Shown in pieces: positions 1-10,463 of a stretch of DNA of 23,510 nt. The notes beneath the pieces were generated by a model. It was given only the letters and a program-made list of their open reading frames with translations, searched no databases and was not told the origin of the DNA. Numbering within the stretch: the stretch's first letter is position 1; each line of letters opens with the position of its first letter. Origin of the DNA: Bryobacteraceae bacterium (GTDB lineage: Bacteria > Acidobacteriota > Terriglobia > Bryobacterales > Bryobacteraceae); NCBI GenBank assembly GCA_014379815.1, contig JACMLA010000586.1, positions 1 through 23,510 of the forward strand. The letters are read 5' to 3'. Made by a program: the position numbers and the translations under genes.

Positions 1-498
1 GTCTTTCTCGCGGCCGGAATTCCACCGGCCTTCTTCGGCGTCAATGAAATAAAATCCCGAATGCTGGTTCTGATCGAACCGGATGTTGTCGAAAATGAAG
101 AACTCGGCCTCGGCTCCAAAGAAGGCAGTATCGGCAACCATGCTGTTCTGCAGATACATTTCTGCTTTGCGTGCAATCCATCGCGGATCCCGATCGTAAT
201 GCTGACGGGTGATGGGGTCGATCACATCGCAAAACATCACGAGTGTCGGTATCTCATAAAACGGATCGAAACTGGCTGTTTTCGGATCCGGAATCAGCAA
301 CATATCGCTTTCGTTAATGGCAGCCCAGCCCCGGATGCTGGACCCGTCGATCCCAAAACCTTCTTCGAAGGAGTCTTCGCTCAACTGCGAGATTGGGTAC
401 GACACATGCTGCTGTAAGCCAGGCAAGTCCGTAAACCGGAGATCGAGCTGGCGTGCGTCGCTTTGTTTGGCTTGCTCCAGAACTTCCGTTGGGGTCAT
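1..498 (-). CDS. glnA: Glutamine synthetase type I, N-terminal part (3' end outside window)
   Basis: Glutamine synthetase makes glutamine from glutamate, ammonia and ATP, the main entry of ammonium into metabolism. The minus-strand frame is open from the ATG at 498-496 to the window edge and gives 166 residues, so the catalytic domain is mostly missing. What is visible is the N-terminal beta-grasp domain with GFGIDGSSIRGW at about residues 48-58, which contributes to the active site across the subunit interface, followed by the start of the catalytic domain with GAEAEFFIFD at about 128-137, where two glutamates are metal ligands in this family. The family normally has about 470 residues. It is divergent from xseA, with 71 bases between the two starts, and that gap holds an 18-19 base tandem repeat. 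The family is certain; the adenylylation site and GSI subtype cannot be seen here. Confidence 0.95.
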   Translation of the reverse strand, partial: MTPTEVLEQAKQSDARQLDLRFTDLPGLQQHVSYPISQLSEDSFEEGFGIDGSSIRGWAAINESDMLLIPDPKTASFDPFYEIPTLVMFCDVIDPITRQHYDRDPRWIARKAEMYLQNSMVADTAFFGAEAEFFIFDNIRFDQNQHSGFYFIDAEEGRWNSGREKD

Positions 499-506
499 CG
501 CTCTTT

Positions 507-543
507 ATCCTAAACCGCTGGCGGGATCCTAACCGCTGTCGGG
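507..543. repeat. Imperfect 19/18-base tandem repeat between glnA and xseA
   Basis: The unit ATCCTAAACCGCTGGCGGG (507-525) is followed directly by ATCCTAACCGCTGTCGGG (526-543). The copies differ by one missing A and one G/T change. The pair lies in the glnA 5' leader or promoter region, 9 bases from its ATG, and upstream of the xseA start. It may be a recent small duplication or a doubled binding site. No role is shown. Confidence 0.75.
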
Positions 544-569
544 TGCTGCGCCTGTTAGCATGGCCTTGA

Positions 570-3465
<2,896 letters not shown>

Positions 3466-3467
3466 CT

Positions 3468-3515
3468 AAGCCCGGAAGGACCACCCCGGGGAAGCCCGAA
3501 AGAACCACTTGGGGA
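3468..3515. repeat. Imperfect 24-base tandem repeat upstream of guaB
   Basis: AAGCCCGGAAGGACCACCCC plus GGGG (3468-3491) is followed directly by AAGCCCGAAAGAACCACTTG plus GGGA (3492-3515), matching at 18 of 24 positions. It fills most of the gap between the stop of the penicillin-binding protein gene and the guaB start, so it should lie in the guaB promoter or leader. It may be a doubled regulatory site or a neutral duplication. I saw no clear sigma-70 promoter here. Confidence 0.6.
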
Positions 3516-3544
3516 GTGATCGCAGAGTCCGGATTTCGGGTCAG

Positions 3545-4834
3545 CTACAGGCTTCCGTCGGACTCGTCAACAGACGGCTCTTCTGTCGTAAGCGAGGCGT
3601 TGCTCAGGGCCGAAAGCCTGAGTTGCGACAACGTCTGGTAGATACGTCCGGCAACTCCGGAGGCAGCAGGACCGTTGACATGACGCCCGCCCGTAAGCAG
3701 AACAACCACGGCCAGCTTGCGGCCATTTACTTCGTTGAAGGATCCAAACCAGCCCAGGTGAGTAGGAGTCGCCCGGTCTGTGCAGGTCCCGGTTTTTCCA
3801 AGTATCGGCTCGTCGGCAGCGTAACCAGCGCGCCGCGCAGTTCCGTACTCCGTGGCACCCAGCATCCCCGGAGTCACTTCCGGAATCAGTTGCTCGATTG
3901 GCAGGCGGCGCTTCACCCGTGGTTCCATCACCTCCGCTTCCGCCTGAGACCGGGGGTACTGGAGGTAGTACATCGTGCCGCCATTCGCCAGCGACGCCAT
4001 CAGCGATGCCAGCTGCAGCGGAGTCAGCTTCACGCCTTCACCGAAACTCGTCATCATTCCCATGCCACCGAACTTGGGCGGCGCATCGGAGAACACGCCC
4101 GGCTGCTCCTCTGGGATATCCAGACCGGCTTTTTCGCCAAGTCCGAACATTCGCGCGTAATGTGCCATTCTGTCGTACCCCAGTTTCACGCCAATGTTGG
4201 CGAAATACGGGTTGTTCGACTTAGCCAGGGCGTCGGTGAGGTCCATACTGACACGCCCGTAAAGACGCTGACGCGTGTCGCCGTTTCCAATCACACCTTC
4301 ACTTAGGCCCGCCAGTGCCGCGTAAACCTTAATCGTCGAGCAGGGCTGGAAACCATTGGAGAAGGCAACCTTCTGATTGACGATGGTAAGAATCCGTCCA
4401 TTCGAGGGATCGACTACAACCACGCTCCCGTTAAATGCACCAAGCGCATCCACCGCAGCGCGGCGAACCGCCAGATCTTCGCCGTCGATGTTGTCTCCCA
4501 GAGTCGAATCAGCAAAAGTCGGCTCCAACCAAGGACCGCCAGCCACGAAGTTTCCCGCTCCCCGCGTCGAAACTCGGCGAAGCTTTGCACCTCGAAGTCT
4601 GGTCGAGACCACCCTCCCGCCCCTTTTTCGAGTCTTTCGGGTAATAGTCTTCGCAGGCTTTGTCGTGGGCTTCGCTTTCCTAGCTGCCGCAGTCGCACGA
4701 CTTTTGGTGACTGCAGACCTCTGGGGCACCCGGCTGGATCGCTTCGTCCGCCCGGCAGCGAAAGAAAGAGAGGCCGTGATGCTGATCAGCAGCAACACGA
4801 CGAGAAGTCTGGGGGAGGTAATAATTCTCTTCAT
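3545..4834 (-). CDS. Penicillin-binding transpeptidase-domain protein with basic linker
   Basis: This exported serine acyltransferase should act on peptidoglycan stem peptides as a D,D-transpeptidase or carboxypeptidase in the periplasm. Of 429 residues, 1-27 form a signal peptide or N-terminal anchor (MKRIITSPRLLVVLLLIS then ASLSFAA). Residues 28-92 are a low-complexity stretch very rich in Lys, Arg, Ser and Thr. The transpeptidase domain (about 132-405) has all three motifs: STIK at 166-169 (nucleophile S166), SNN at 206-208, and KTG at 347-349. There is no glycosyltransferase domain and no recognisable PBP dimerisation domain, so it is shorter than class A or class B PBPs. A class D beta-lactamase is a less likely alternative because the SNN motif and the surrounding sequence look PBP-like. 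The start ATG at 4834 directly precedes the signal peptide. It is followed by guaB on the same strand after about 106 bases. Confidence 0.85.
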   Translation of the reverse strand: MKRIITSPRLLVVLLLISITASLSFAAGRTKRSSRVPQRSAVTKSRATAAARKAKPTTKPAKTITRKTRKRGGRVVSTRLRGAKLRRVSTRGAGNFVAGGPWLEPTFADSTLGDNIDGEDLAVRRAAVDALGAFNGSVVVVDPSNGRILTIVNQKVAFSNGFQPCSTIKVYAALAGLSEGVIGNGDTRQRLYGRVSMDLTDALAKSNNPYFANIGVKLGYDRMAHYARMFGLGEKAGLDIPEEQPGVFSDAPPKFGGMGMMTSFGEGVKLTPLQLASLMASLANGGTMYYLQYPRSQAEAEVMEPRVKRRLPIEQLIPEVTPGMLGATEYGTARRAGYAADEPILGKTGTCTDRATPTHLGWFGSFNEVNGRKLAVVVLLTGGRHVNGPAASGVAGRIYQTLSQLRLSALSNASLTTEEPSVDESDGSL

Positions 4835-4920
4835 TCCAGTTTCAGTCCCGGTCTACACTCGTTGATCTCTTGGCAAACTTGCTGTACATGACATTTCAAG
4901 CAAAGAATGTTCTCGACCAG

Positions 4921-4947
4921 TTTGTAGGACTTCTCCTATTCCGTCAA
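4921..4947 (-). promoter_or_regulatory. Weak candidate promoter for the PBP gene, with inverted repeat
   Basis: On the minus strand TTGACG (4947-4942) and TACAAA (4926-4921) are separated by 15 bases, shorter than the usual 16-18. The spacer contains an inverted repeat, TAGGA-CTTC-TCCTA (4925-4938 on the plus strand), which could be an operator. It lies about 90 bases upstream of the PBP start. The spacing is poor, so this is tentative. Confidence 0.25.
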
Positions 4948-4987
4948 GCACACAACATTCTGTATATCGGCTAAATCCGACCACAAC

Positions 4988-5743
4988 TTAAGCCGCCGTC
5001 CAGCCGCCATCAATGGTTATGACGGATCCGGTAGTAAAAGAAGCTTCATCAGATGCAAGGTAAAGAGCCAGATGAGCAATTTCATTTGGCTTACCCAGGC
5101 GCCCCACAGGCTGCCTCTGATTCAGTTGCTCGCGAACCTCTTTCTTCTCATGGCTGTGATACTTCTCAAGGTAGCCTTCCACAAACGGGGTGTCGACAGT
5201 ACCGGGGCAAATGCAGTTTACACGAAATTCTTTAGGATAATCCACCGAAAGCTGACGCGTCATAGCAATCACCGCACCTTTGGTAGCGCAGTACGCAAAT
5301 CGCTTCTTCACTCCAACCAGCCCGGCAATCGAACCGAGATTCACAATGGAACCACCTGATTCGATCAGAAGCGGGATCGCTCTTTTGGTTGTCAGGAACG
5401 TACCGATAACGTTGACATTCAGCAGTCGTTGAAAATCACTGACTTCTGTTTCGGTCGCCCCACCCACGAGGCCAATGCCCGCATTGTTTACCAGGCAATC
5501 CAGTCGCGGTACTCCCGAAAGCGACTGGTCGACCGATTCCGGATTTGTGACATCGCAAGCCACCGCGCGGGCACCGTTCGGCAGAGTGGACGCCAGAGTC
5601 GTGGCACTCTCGAGGTTCAGGTCCGCTACCACCACAGAAGCTCCTGCGTCCGCAAACACCCGGCAAATCGCCGCACCAATGCCACTTGCTCCTCCCGTCA
5701 CGAACGCAATTTTCCCGTCGAGACGAAATGGCGCTGTTTGCAT
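4988..5743 (-). CDS. SDR-family NAD(P)-dependent oxidoreductase
   Basis: A classical short-chain dehydrogenase/reductase of 251 residues, the usual length, and probably a cytoplasmic tetramer. The Rossmann nucleotide-binding motif TGGASGIG is at 16-23, NNAG at 86-89, and the catalytic Ser-Tyr-Lys is seen as S138 (NLGSIAG) and Y151-x3-K155 (YCATK). An aspartate (D41) at the end of the second strand suggests NAD preference, by family rule. The C-terminal GSVITIDGGWTA is typical. The substrate cannot be told; relatives act on hydroxysteroids, sugars and 3-oxoacyl compounds. It is probably transcribed alone: a terminator closes the upstream receptor gene and a sigma-70-like promoter sits immediately before the ATG, apparently giving a leaderless mRNA. 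The PBP gene follows on the same strand after 153 bases. Confidence 0.93.
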   Translation of the reverse strand: MQTAPFRLDGKIAFVTGGASGIGAAICRVFADAGASVVVADLNLESATTLASTLPNGARAVACDVTNPESVDQSLSGVPRLDCLVNNAGIGLVGGATETEVSDFQRLLNVNVIGTFLTTKRAIPLLIESGGSIVNLGSIAGLVGVKKRFAYCATKGAVIAMTRQLSVDYPKEFRVNCICPGTVDTPFVEGYLEKYHSHEKKEVREQLNQRQPVGRLGKPNEIAHLALYLASDEASFTTGSVITIDGGWTAA

Positions 5744-5750
5744 TTCCCTG

Positions 5751-5778
5751 ATTATACGGCAGATGAGTACTGAGTAAA
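5751..5778 (-). promoter_or_regulatory. Sigma-70-type promoter of the SDR gene, apparently leaderless
   Basis: The minus strand reads TTTACT (5778-5773), 16 bases, then a perfect TATAAT (5756-5751). Only 7 bases (CAGGGAA) separate the -10 box from the ATG at 5743. A start site 6-8 bases after the -10 would fall at or within a base or two of the ATG. The -35 box shares bases with the T-tract of the upstream terminator. Confidence 0.6.
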
Positions 5779-5810
5779 AAGAGAGAGGCAGGTCTGGAGA
5801 GACCTGCCTC
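5776..5810 (-). terminator. Intrinsic terminator of the TonB-dependent receptor gene
   Basis: A perfect 11-base-pair stem is formed by GAGGCAGGTCT (5785-5795) and AGACCTGCCTC (5800-5810) around a 4-base loop. Read on the minus strand the hairpin is followed by TCTC and then TTTTT (5780-5776), the usual rho-independent layout. It lies about 49 bases after the receptor stop codon. The plus strand has no T-run after the stem, so it works in one direction only. Confidence 0.85.
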
Positions 5811-5858
5811 GAGAGAAACTACAAACCGCGGGTCAGAGAGGCGAAGTTAGGATGCCTC

Positions 5859-8800
5859 TTAAAACACAAGACGAAGGCTGGCCTGCGCACGGCGCGCATT
5901 GGTGCCGTCCGGGAATCCCTGTGAAGCATTCCCAACACCCAGATTGGCCACGGGAGTGAGCACGCCTCCGGCAGCAGTGTACGCCTGCGTCGCGACGCCT
6001 GTGTTGTACACGTTATTGAAGAGGTTGAACACTTCGAAGTTAAGCCAAACTTTAACCCGCTCCGTAAACGGAAGTTCGCGGGAGAGTCGGGCATCCACAC
6101 GGGCGATATCATCGATCTCCAGATTGTTGAACGGCAGGAAGGGAACGCGAGTCGTTCCGCCCAGTCCGTTGATGCTGCCGTTAAAAGCCGCCCCTGCGAA
6201 TGGAGAGCCGCTGACCTGAATCACTGGTGTCGCATACTGTGGGGAAGCAATTGTTGTGATTTGCGAGAGCTGCCAGCCATTAATCAGGTAGCGAGCCGCG
6301 ATGGAAGTGCTTTTCGTGAACCGGGGCGTCCAGACCGAACTGGCGACAAACCGGTGGCGCTGATCCACGGCTGAGCTTCCTTTATCGAGCGCCGAAACCC
6401 CGTTGCCGAGAGTACGGAGATTGGTGTAGAACAAGGCGTCGTTCCCGGCGCCAATGTTGCCGAGGTCAATGGCATGAGACCACGTATACGCAATCGAGCC
6501 CTGAACTCCGTACGAGAATCGCTTGTTTAGCTGGACAACCAGCCCGTTGTACCAGCTCTGGCCACCGTTTTCCACCTGAATCAAGCGGTTGTAGCGGCGG
6601 TCTACCCGGTTGGCTGCATAGTAACCAGGAGTTGTAAAGGTACCCACCTGACTGCCACTGCTGTCGTTAATCCGGAACGAAACCGGCGCGCCTTCCGGGC
6701 CCACGTTCAAGTCGCGGGTGGAAAAGAGCTGGACGCCTCGGCTGTAGATGTAGGAAACAGTAAGGCCAAGGTCGCGCATCAGTTCGCGCTCGATCGCCAC
6801 ATCGCCCTGCAGAGTGTAGGGATTGCGGAAATCTGAAGAGGCAAATTGCAGGTCGAGAGTCCCTCCGGGCAGACCTGCGTTGCTGCCGAGAATGTTCGGG
6901 AACACGGGAGCACCCGCCTGTGTGGGCTGAATGCTCACGAAGGGCTGGTACAAACCGTTGTTCTGAAAGATGCTCTGGATCACGCTGCTCTGAAAGCGCG
7001 AGTAGAACATGCCGAAACCACCGCGGAAGACAGTCTTGGGCGTGATGGCGTAAGACATGCTGAACCTTGGCGCCCAGTTGAGACCGGGCGAGCGGATCTT
7101 GCCGCTCTGCGGATAGTCGGGGTTCACCTGCTGGGGTTGTGGAATATCGGTGTACTCATAACGGACGCCCAGGTTCAACGTCAGCTTCGGCGTCACGCGG
7201 AATTGATCCTGAATGTAGAAGCTGTAGTCTTTCAGGGTCGTGTCGATTACCTGATTTCCAAAACGCTGCGAAAATGTCTGATAATTGCCCAGCCCAGTGG
7301 CCGAGCGAACTCCCGCGAGATCCAGTGCGAAGTTCTGAAAAGTGGCGTAGTTGTACTGGCCGAACTGTTGCCGAAGAAGCTTGGTGTAGTCCTGAGTATG
7401 CAGAAACTCGGCGCCGATTTTCAGATTGTGTTTCCCGACGATCCAGCTAAAGTTGTCGGCGAACTGGAAGCGCTGCTCGGACGGATTCAGACGGTCATAG
7501 TCCGAAGGAGCGCCAACTTGCGTGTTCGCAACACGTACATCGAGCAAGCCTGTGAGAGCGGAGATAGAACCAGGATTGACGGGGTCATAGAGCCGGTCCT
7601 TGAACCAGCCAAATCTGGCCTCGTTGACCATGGTGCTTCCCGGGATCGCTGTCCATGCAAGGCGGCCGTACCTGGTCCTCACCGTGGAGTCCGCGTTGTT
7701 GGACAACAGGTTGTTGTTGGTGACCACAGCCTGTGTCTGAATTCCGTTGGGGGAGACCCAGCGAAGGTAGTTGAAGCTGGCGCTGATGGTATTGCGCTCG
7801 TTCAACTGGTAATCCAACTTGCCGAACAGAAGTTCGGTATCCGCAGTACGGGGAATCACCTGATTCTGGCCTCGGAAGATATAGTCGCGTGCCGTCGCGC
7901 ACTGCTGCGCGCTGATGCCAGCCGGGCAGGCTGCGGTAAAGTTACCCAGACTATCGGTGAAGCTGGTGTTGATTACGCGGTTCACACCGGGGAAGTTACG
8001 GCGCGTCACTTCCGCGTTGAAGAAGTAGAACAGCTTGTCTTTCTTTATCGCTCCGCCGATGCTCGCGCCCGCCTGGTGACGCCACTCCGGGGGATTGAAC
8101 GTCGCGTAACGATCTCTGGCATTCAGAGTTCTGTTGCGGAAAAACCAGTACGCCGTGCCGTGAGTTTCATTGCTGCCTGACCGCGTGACGGTGTTGACCA
8201 CGCCGCCAATCGCGCGCCCATACTCGGCGGAATAGCCGTTGGAAAGCACCTGAAACTCCTGAACCGCATCTTGCGAGATCTGGCTCGAGATACGCGTGCG
8301 TCCCGCGTTTTCGTTGTAGTACTGATTTGTGGTGTCATTGCCGTCGGTAAGAAAAGTGTTCCCGCCGGCGACGCCACGAAAACTGATCAGTCCAAACTGG
8401 CCGTCGTTAGTCACACCTGGTGTCAGGAGGACAAAAGAGTCCACCCGGCGACCGTTGATCGGAAGATTGTCAATCTGTTCCGTATTAACGACCTGGCTAA
8501 CGCCGGTCTTGTCTGTTTCCACGACCGGGGCTCCGCTGCTAACCTCTACCGTCTGTGCAGAAGCGGAAATCGCCATGGGAATCGTCAGGTTGACAGCCTG
8601 ACCGACGTTCAGCACGATCTCTTTGCGTTCATACGGCGCAAAACCAGTGGCTTCCACCTTTACGTTGTAGCCTGCCGCCGGGACCAGCGATGGCGCGGTA
8701 AAGAGCCCATCCTGGTTGCTTTCAAGATTGCGGGTGATACCCTTGGACTCGTTAGAAACGACGACTTTCGCTCCGGGTACGGAGGAGCCGGTGGCGTCCT

Positions 8801-8897
8801 GAATGACGCCGGAAATGCTCGCAACACCCGCTTGTTGCGCGAGCGCTGCGCTGGCATACGCCAGGCAGAGTACAACTGTCCGGATAGTTTTTTTCAT
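5859..8897 (-). CDS. Oar-like TonB-dependent receptor with N-terminal carboxypeptidase-regulatory domain
   Basis: A 1012-residue outer-membrane beta-barrel protein, presumably taking up or sensing a large substrate with energy from TonB. Residues 1-20 form a signal peptide (ending ASAALAQ), about 26-110 a carboxypeptidase-regulatory-like fold (GVIQDATGSSVPGAKVVVSN ... GQAVNLTIPM), and about 115-235 the plug (QIDNLPINGRRVDSF; GGVVNTVTRSGSNETHGTAYW). The rest is a barrel rich in aromatic, alternating strands, ending in Phe (RLVF) as outer-membrane proteins do. This is the architecture greatly expanded in Solibacter-like acidobacteria. Substrate is unknown; no neighbouring SusD-like, ABC or siderophore gene gives a hint. 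The gene is divergent from the decarboxylase gene and ends at a strong terminator. Start ATG at 8897 directly precedes the signal peptide, and no Shine-Dalgarno sequence is seen. Confidence 0.93.
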   Translation of the reverse strand: MKKTIRTVVLCLAYASAALAQQAGVASISGVIQDATGSSVPGAKVVVSNESKGITRNLESNQDGLFTAPSLVPAAGYNVKVEATGFAPYERKEIVLNVGQAVNLTIPMAISASAQTVEVSSGAPVVETDKTGVSQVVNTEQIDNLPINGRRVDSFVLLTPGVTNDGQFGLISFRGVAGGNTFLTDGNDTTNQYYNENAGRTRISSQISQDAVQEFQVLSNGYSAEYGRAIGGVVNTVTRSGSNETHGTAYWFFRNRTLNARDRYATFNPPEWRHQAGASIGGAIKKDKLFYFFNAEVTRRNFPGVNRVINTSFTDSLGNFTAACPAGISAQQCATARDYIFRGQNQVIPRTADTELLFGKLDYQLNERNTISASFNYLRWVSPNGIQTQAVVTNNNLLSNNADSTVRTRYGRLAWTAIPGSTMVNEARFGWFKDRLYDPVNPGSISALTGLLDVRVANTQVGAPSDYDRLNPSEQRFQFADNFSWIVGKHNLKIGAEFLHTQDYTKLLRQQFGQYNYATFQNFALDLAGVRSATGLGNYQTFSQRFGNQVIDTTLKDYSFYIQDQFRVTPKLTLNLGVRYEYTDIPQPQQVNPDYPQSGKIRSPGLNWAPRFSMSYAITPKTVFRGGFGMFYSRFQSSVIQSIFQNNGLYQPFVSIQPTQAGAPVFPNILGSNAGLPGGTLDLQFASSDFRNPYTLQGDVAIERELMRDLGLTVSYIYSRGVQLFSTRDLNVGPEGAPVSFRINDSSGSQVGTFTTPGYYAANRVDRRYNRLIQVENGGQSWYNGLVVQLNKRFSYGVQGSIAYTWSHAIDLGNIGAGNDALFYTNLRTLGNGVSALDKGSSAVDQRHRFVASSVWTPRFTKSTSIAARYLINGWQLSQITTIASPQYATPVIQVSGSPFAGAAFNGSINGLGGTTRVPFLPFNNLEIDDIARVDARLSRELPFTERVKVWLNFEVFNLFNNVYNTGVATQAYTAAGGVLTPVANLGVGNASQGFPDGTNARRAQASLRLVF

Positions 8898-8994
8898 AGA
8901 AAAAGAGGGGCCCAGGAGGGCAAACTGGATTCCCTTTTAGTCTAGCGAAGCTTGGTTAAAATTGTGTTACGCGGCCGAACTTTCAAACAAATAT

Positions 8995-10419
8995 ATGCTT
9001 TCTATTCCTGCCGAAAATCGCGCGGATCTGTGGAATATTTTACTTAAAAAGGTGGAACGATATGCAAGCGAGGTGCATCTGCTGCCAGTCTCGCCAGTAC
9101 TTGATCCAGGGGCAGTACGGGGCTATTTGCGGCAATTCCAGTTTCAGTATCCTTTGTCTCCCGAAAATGCAATTGACGTTGCGGCAGATGGTTTAACGCG
9201 CTGGCAAGTTCATACTCCTCATCCGTGTTATTTCGGACTCTTTAATCCCGCTCCAACCACGATGGGAATAGCCGCGGATACACTGACCGCTGCATTCAAT
9301 CCCCAGATGGCGGCGTGGAGTCACAATCCGTTTGCCAATGAGGTAGAAAATCATGTCGTCCGGGCAATCGGGTCTAAGTTTGGATACACGAACGCGGACG
9401 GTACATTTTGCTCCGGCGGAATGGAAGCGAATCACACGGCGCTGCTCACCGCCCTGACGCACCACTTTCCCGGTTTCGCGACCGACGGCTTAGCCTCTTT
9501 GCCGTTGCGCCCGGTTCTGTACACATCGTCTGAGAGCCATCACTCTATCCTGAAAGCCGCGCGAATGGCGGGTTTGGGCACCGTTGCCGTTCGCCAGGTA
9601 CCAGTCGACGAAAAGCTGCGGTTGCGGGTTGATGTGCTCTGTCAATGGATACAGCAGGACCGCGCATCCGGGCTCGCGCCGTTCCTTGTCGTCGCGACTG
9701 CGGGAACCACCAGCGCCGGCGTTGTCGACCCGCTTACGGAAATCGCGGATTTGTGCGAACGCGAATTTCTCTGGATGCACACCGACGCGGCGTGGGGTGG
9801 AGCAGCCGTGTTGCTTCCTGAGTTTGGGGAATTGCTGCACGGCATCGGGAGATCGGACTCAATTACCTTCGACGCACACAAATGGTTTTCCGTCCCCATG
9901 GGTGCGGGTGTTTACCTGACCCGGCATCCGGAAATCCTAAGCCAGACATTCCACGTTACGAGCGCGTACATGCCAAAAGACGCGACCGATCTCGATGTGG
10001 TCGATCCGCATACTCACTCCATGCAATGGTCCCGGCGCTTCACAGGGCTCAAGGTGTTCCTCTCACTTCTTGTTGCCGGGTGGGACGGTTACGCCAGCGC
10101 AATCCGGCACCAGGCTTCCATGGGAGACTTGTTGCGGACCCTGCTTAGAGACACGGGATGGAATATTGCCAACGACACGGTGCTGCCTGTAGTCTGCTTC
10201 GAGGATCCCGGCAAGTCTCCCGAACATCAGCGCGCGATCGCTAATCTGGTGGTAGCTAGCGGAAAAGCCTGGATCTCGCCCACTGTAATCGCGGGCCGAA
10301 CCGTAATCCGCGCGTGCATCACTCACTACGGCACCGCACCAGACGACATCGACACCCTGGTCAAAGCACTGCATGAGGCGCGGGCTCAACTGAACCTTGC
10401 GCCGGCATTTGGCGGGTAG
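8995..10419 (+). CDS. Group II PLP-dependent amino acid decarboxylase
   Basis: A cytoplasmic fold-type I, pyridoxal-phosphate enzyme of the aromatic-amino-acid/glutamate decarboxylase family, 474 residues. Seen from the chosen start: CSGGMEANHTAL (phosphate-binding region, about 139-150), SSESHHSILKA with the ring-stacking His near 182, ATAGTTSAGVVDPL (about 234-247), HTDAAWGG with the PLP-nitrogen Asp near 264, and FDAHKW with the Schiff-base Lys near 296. The family decarboxylates L-DOPA, tyrosine, tryptophan, diaminobutyrate, glutamate or cysteine sulfinate; the substrate cannot be told. The frame opens at a TTG at 8962, but the ATG at 8995 begins a better N-terminus (MLSIPAENRADLW). There is no clear Shine-Dalgarno sequence. 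A TAAAAT at 8957-8962 is a possible -10 box but lacks a good -35. It is divergent from the receptor gene; the next gene's putative -35 begins 3 bases after its stop. Confidence 0.9.
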   Translation: MLSIPAENRADLWNILLKKVERYASEVHLLPVSPVLDPGAVRGYLRQFQFQYPLSPENAIDVAADGLTRWQVHTPHPCYFGLFNPAPTTMGIAADTLTAAFNPQMAAWSHNPFANEVENHVVRAIGSKFGYTNADGTFCSGGMEANHTALLTALTHHFPGFATDGLASLPLRPVLYTSSESHHSILKAARMAGLGTVAVRQVPVDEKLRLRVDVLCQWIQQDRASGLAPFLVVATAGTTSAGVVDPLTEIADLCEREFLWMHTDAAWGGAAVLLPEFGELLHGIGRSDSITFDAHKWFSVPMGAGVYLTRHPEILSQTFHVTSAYMPKDATDLDVVDPHTHSMQWSRRFTGLKVFLSLLVAGWDGYASAIRHQASMGDLLRTLLRDTGWNIANDTVLPVVCFEDPGKSPEHQRAIANLVVASGKAWISPTVIAGRTVIRACITHYGTAPDDIDTLVKALHEARAQLNLAPAFGG

Positions 10420-10421
10420 TG

Positions 10422-10450
10422 TAAGTCCAAACACAGGAAATCCTCGTATA
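10422..10450 (+). promoter_or_regulatory. Candidate ECF-type promoter of the sigma-factor operon
   Basis: TAAGTCCA (10422-10429), 15 bases, then CGTATA (10445-10450). The same arrangement, TAAATCCA-15-CGTATA, lies upstream of the DUF4331 gene. A start site 6-8 bases downstream would give a short leader before the GTG at 10464. An inverted repeat, CTCGTA-TACACT-TACGAG (10443-10460), covers the -10 region. Autoregulation of this kind is common for ECF sigma factors; here it is inferred. Confidence 0.5.
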
Positions 10451-10463
10451 CACTTACGAGAGC

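Noticed and set aside
4972..4998. TAAATCC on the plus strand near the SDR 3' end, like the ECF -35 element
   Set aside because: No CGTATA at the required distance and no plus-strand gene downstream.
6485..6500. CGTATA inside the receptor gene
   Set aside because: No TAARTCC upstream at the right spacing, and it lies in coding sequence.
6846..8180. Plus-strand open frame of 444 codons
   Set aside because: It lies wholly inside the receptor gene, has no recognisable domain, and its composition follows the receptor's codon pattern in antisense.
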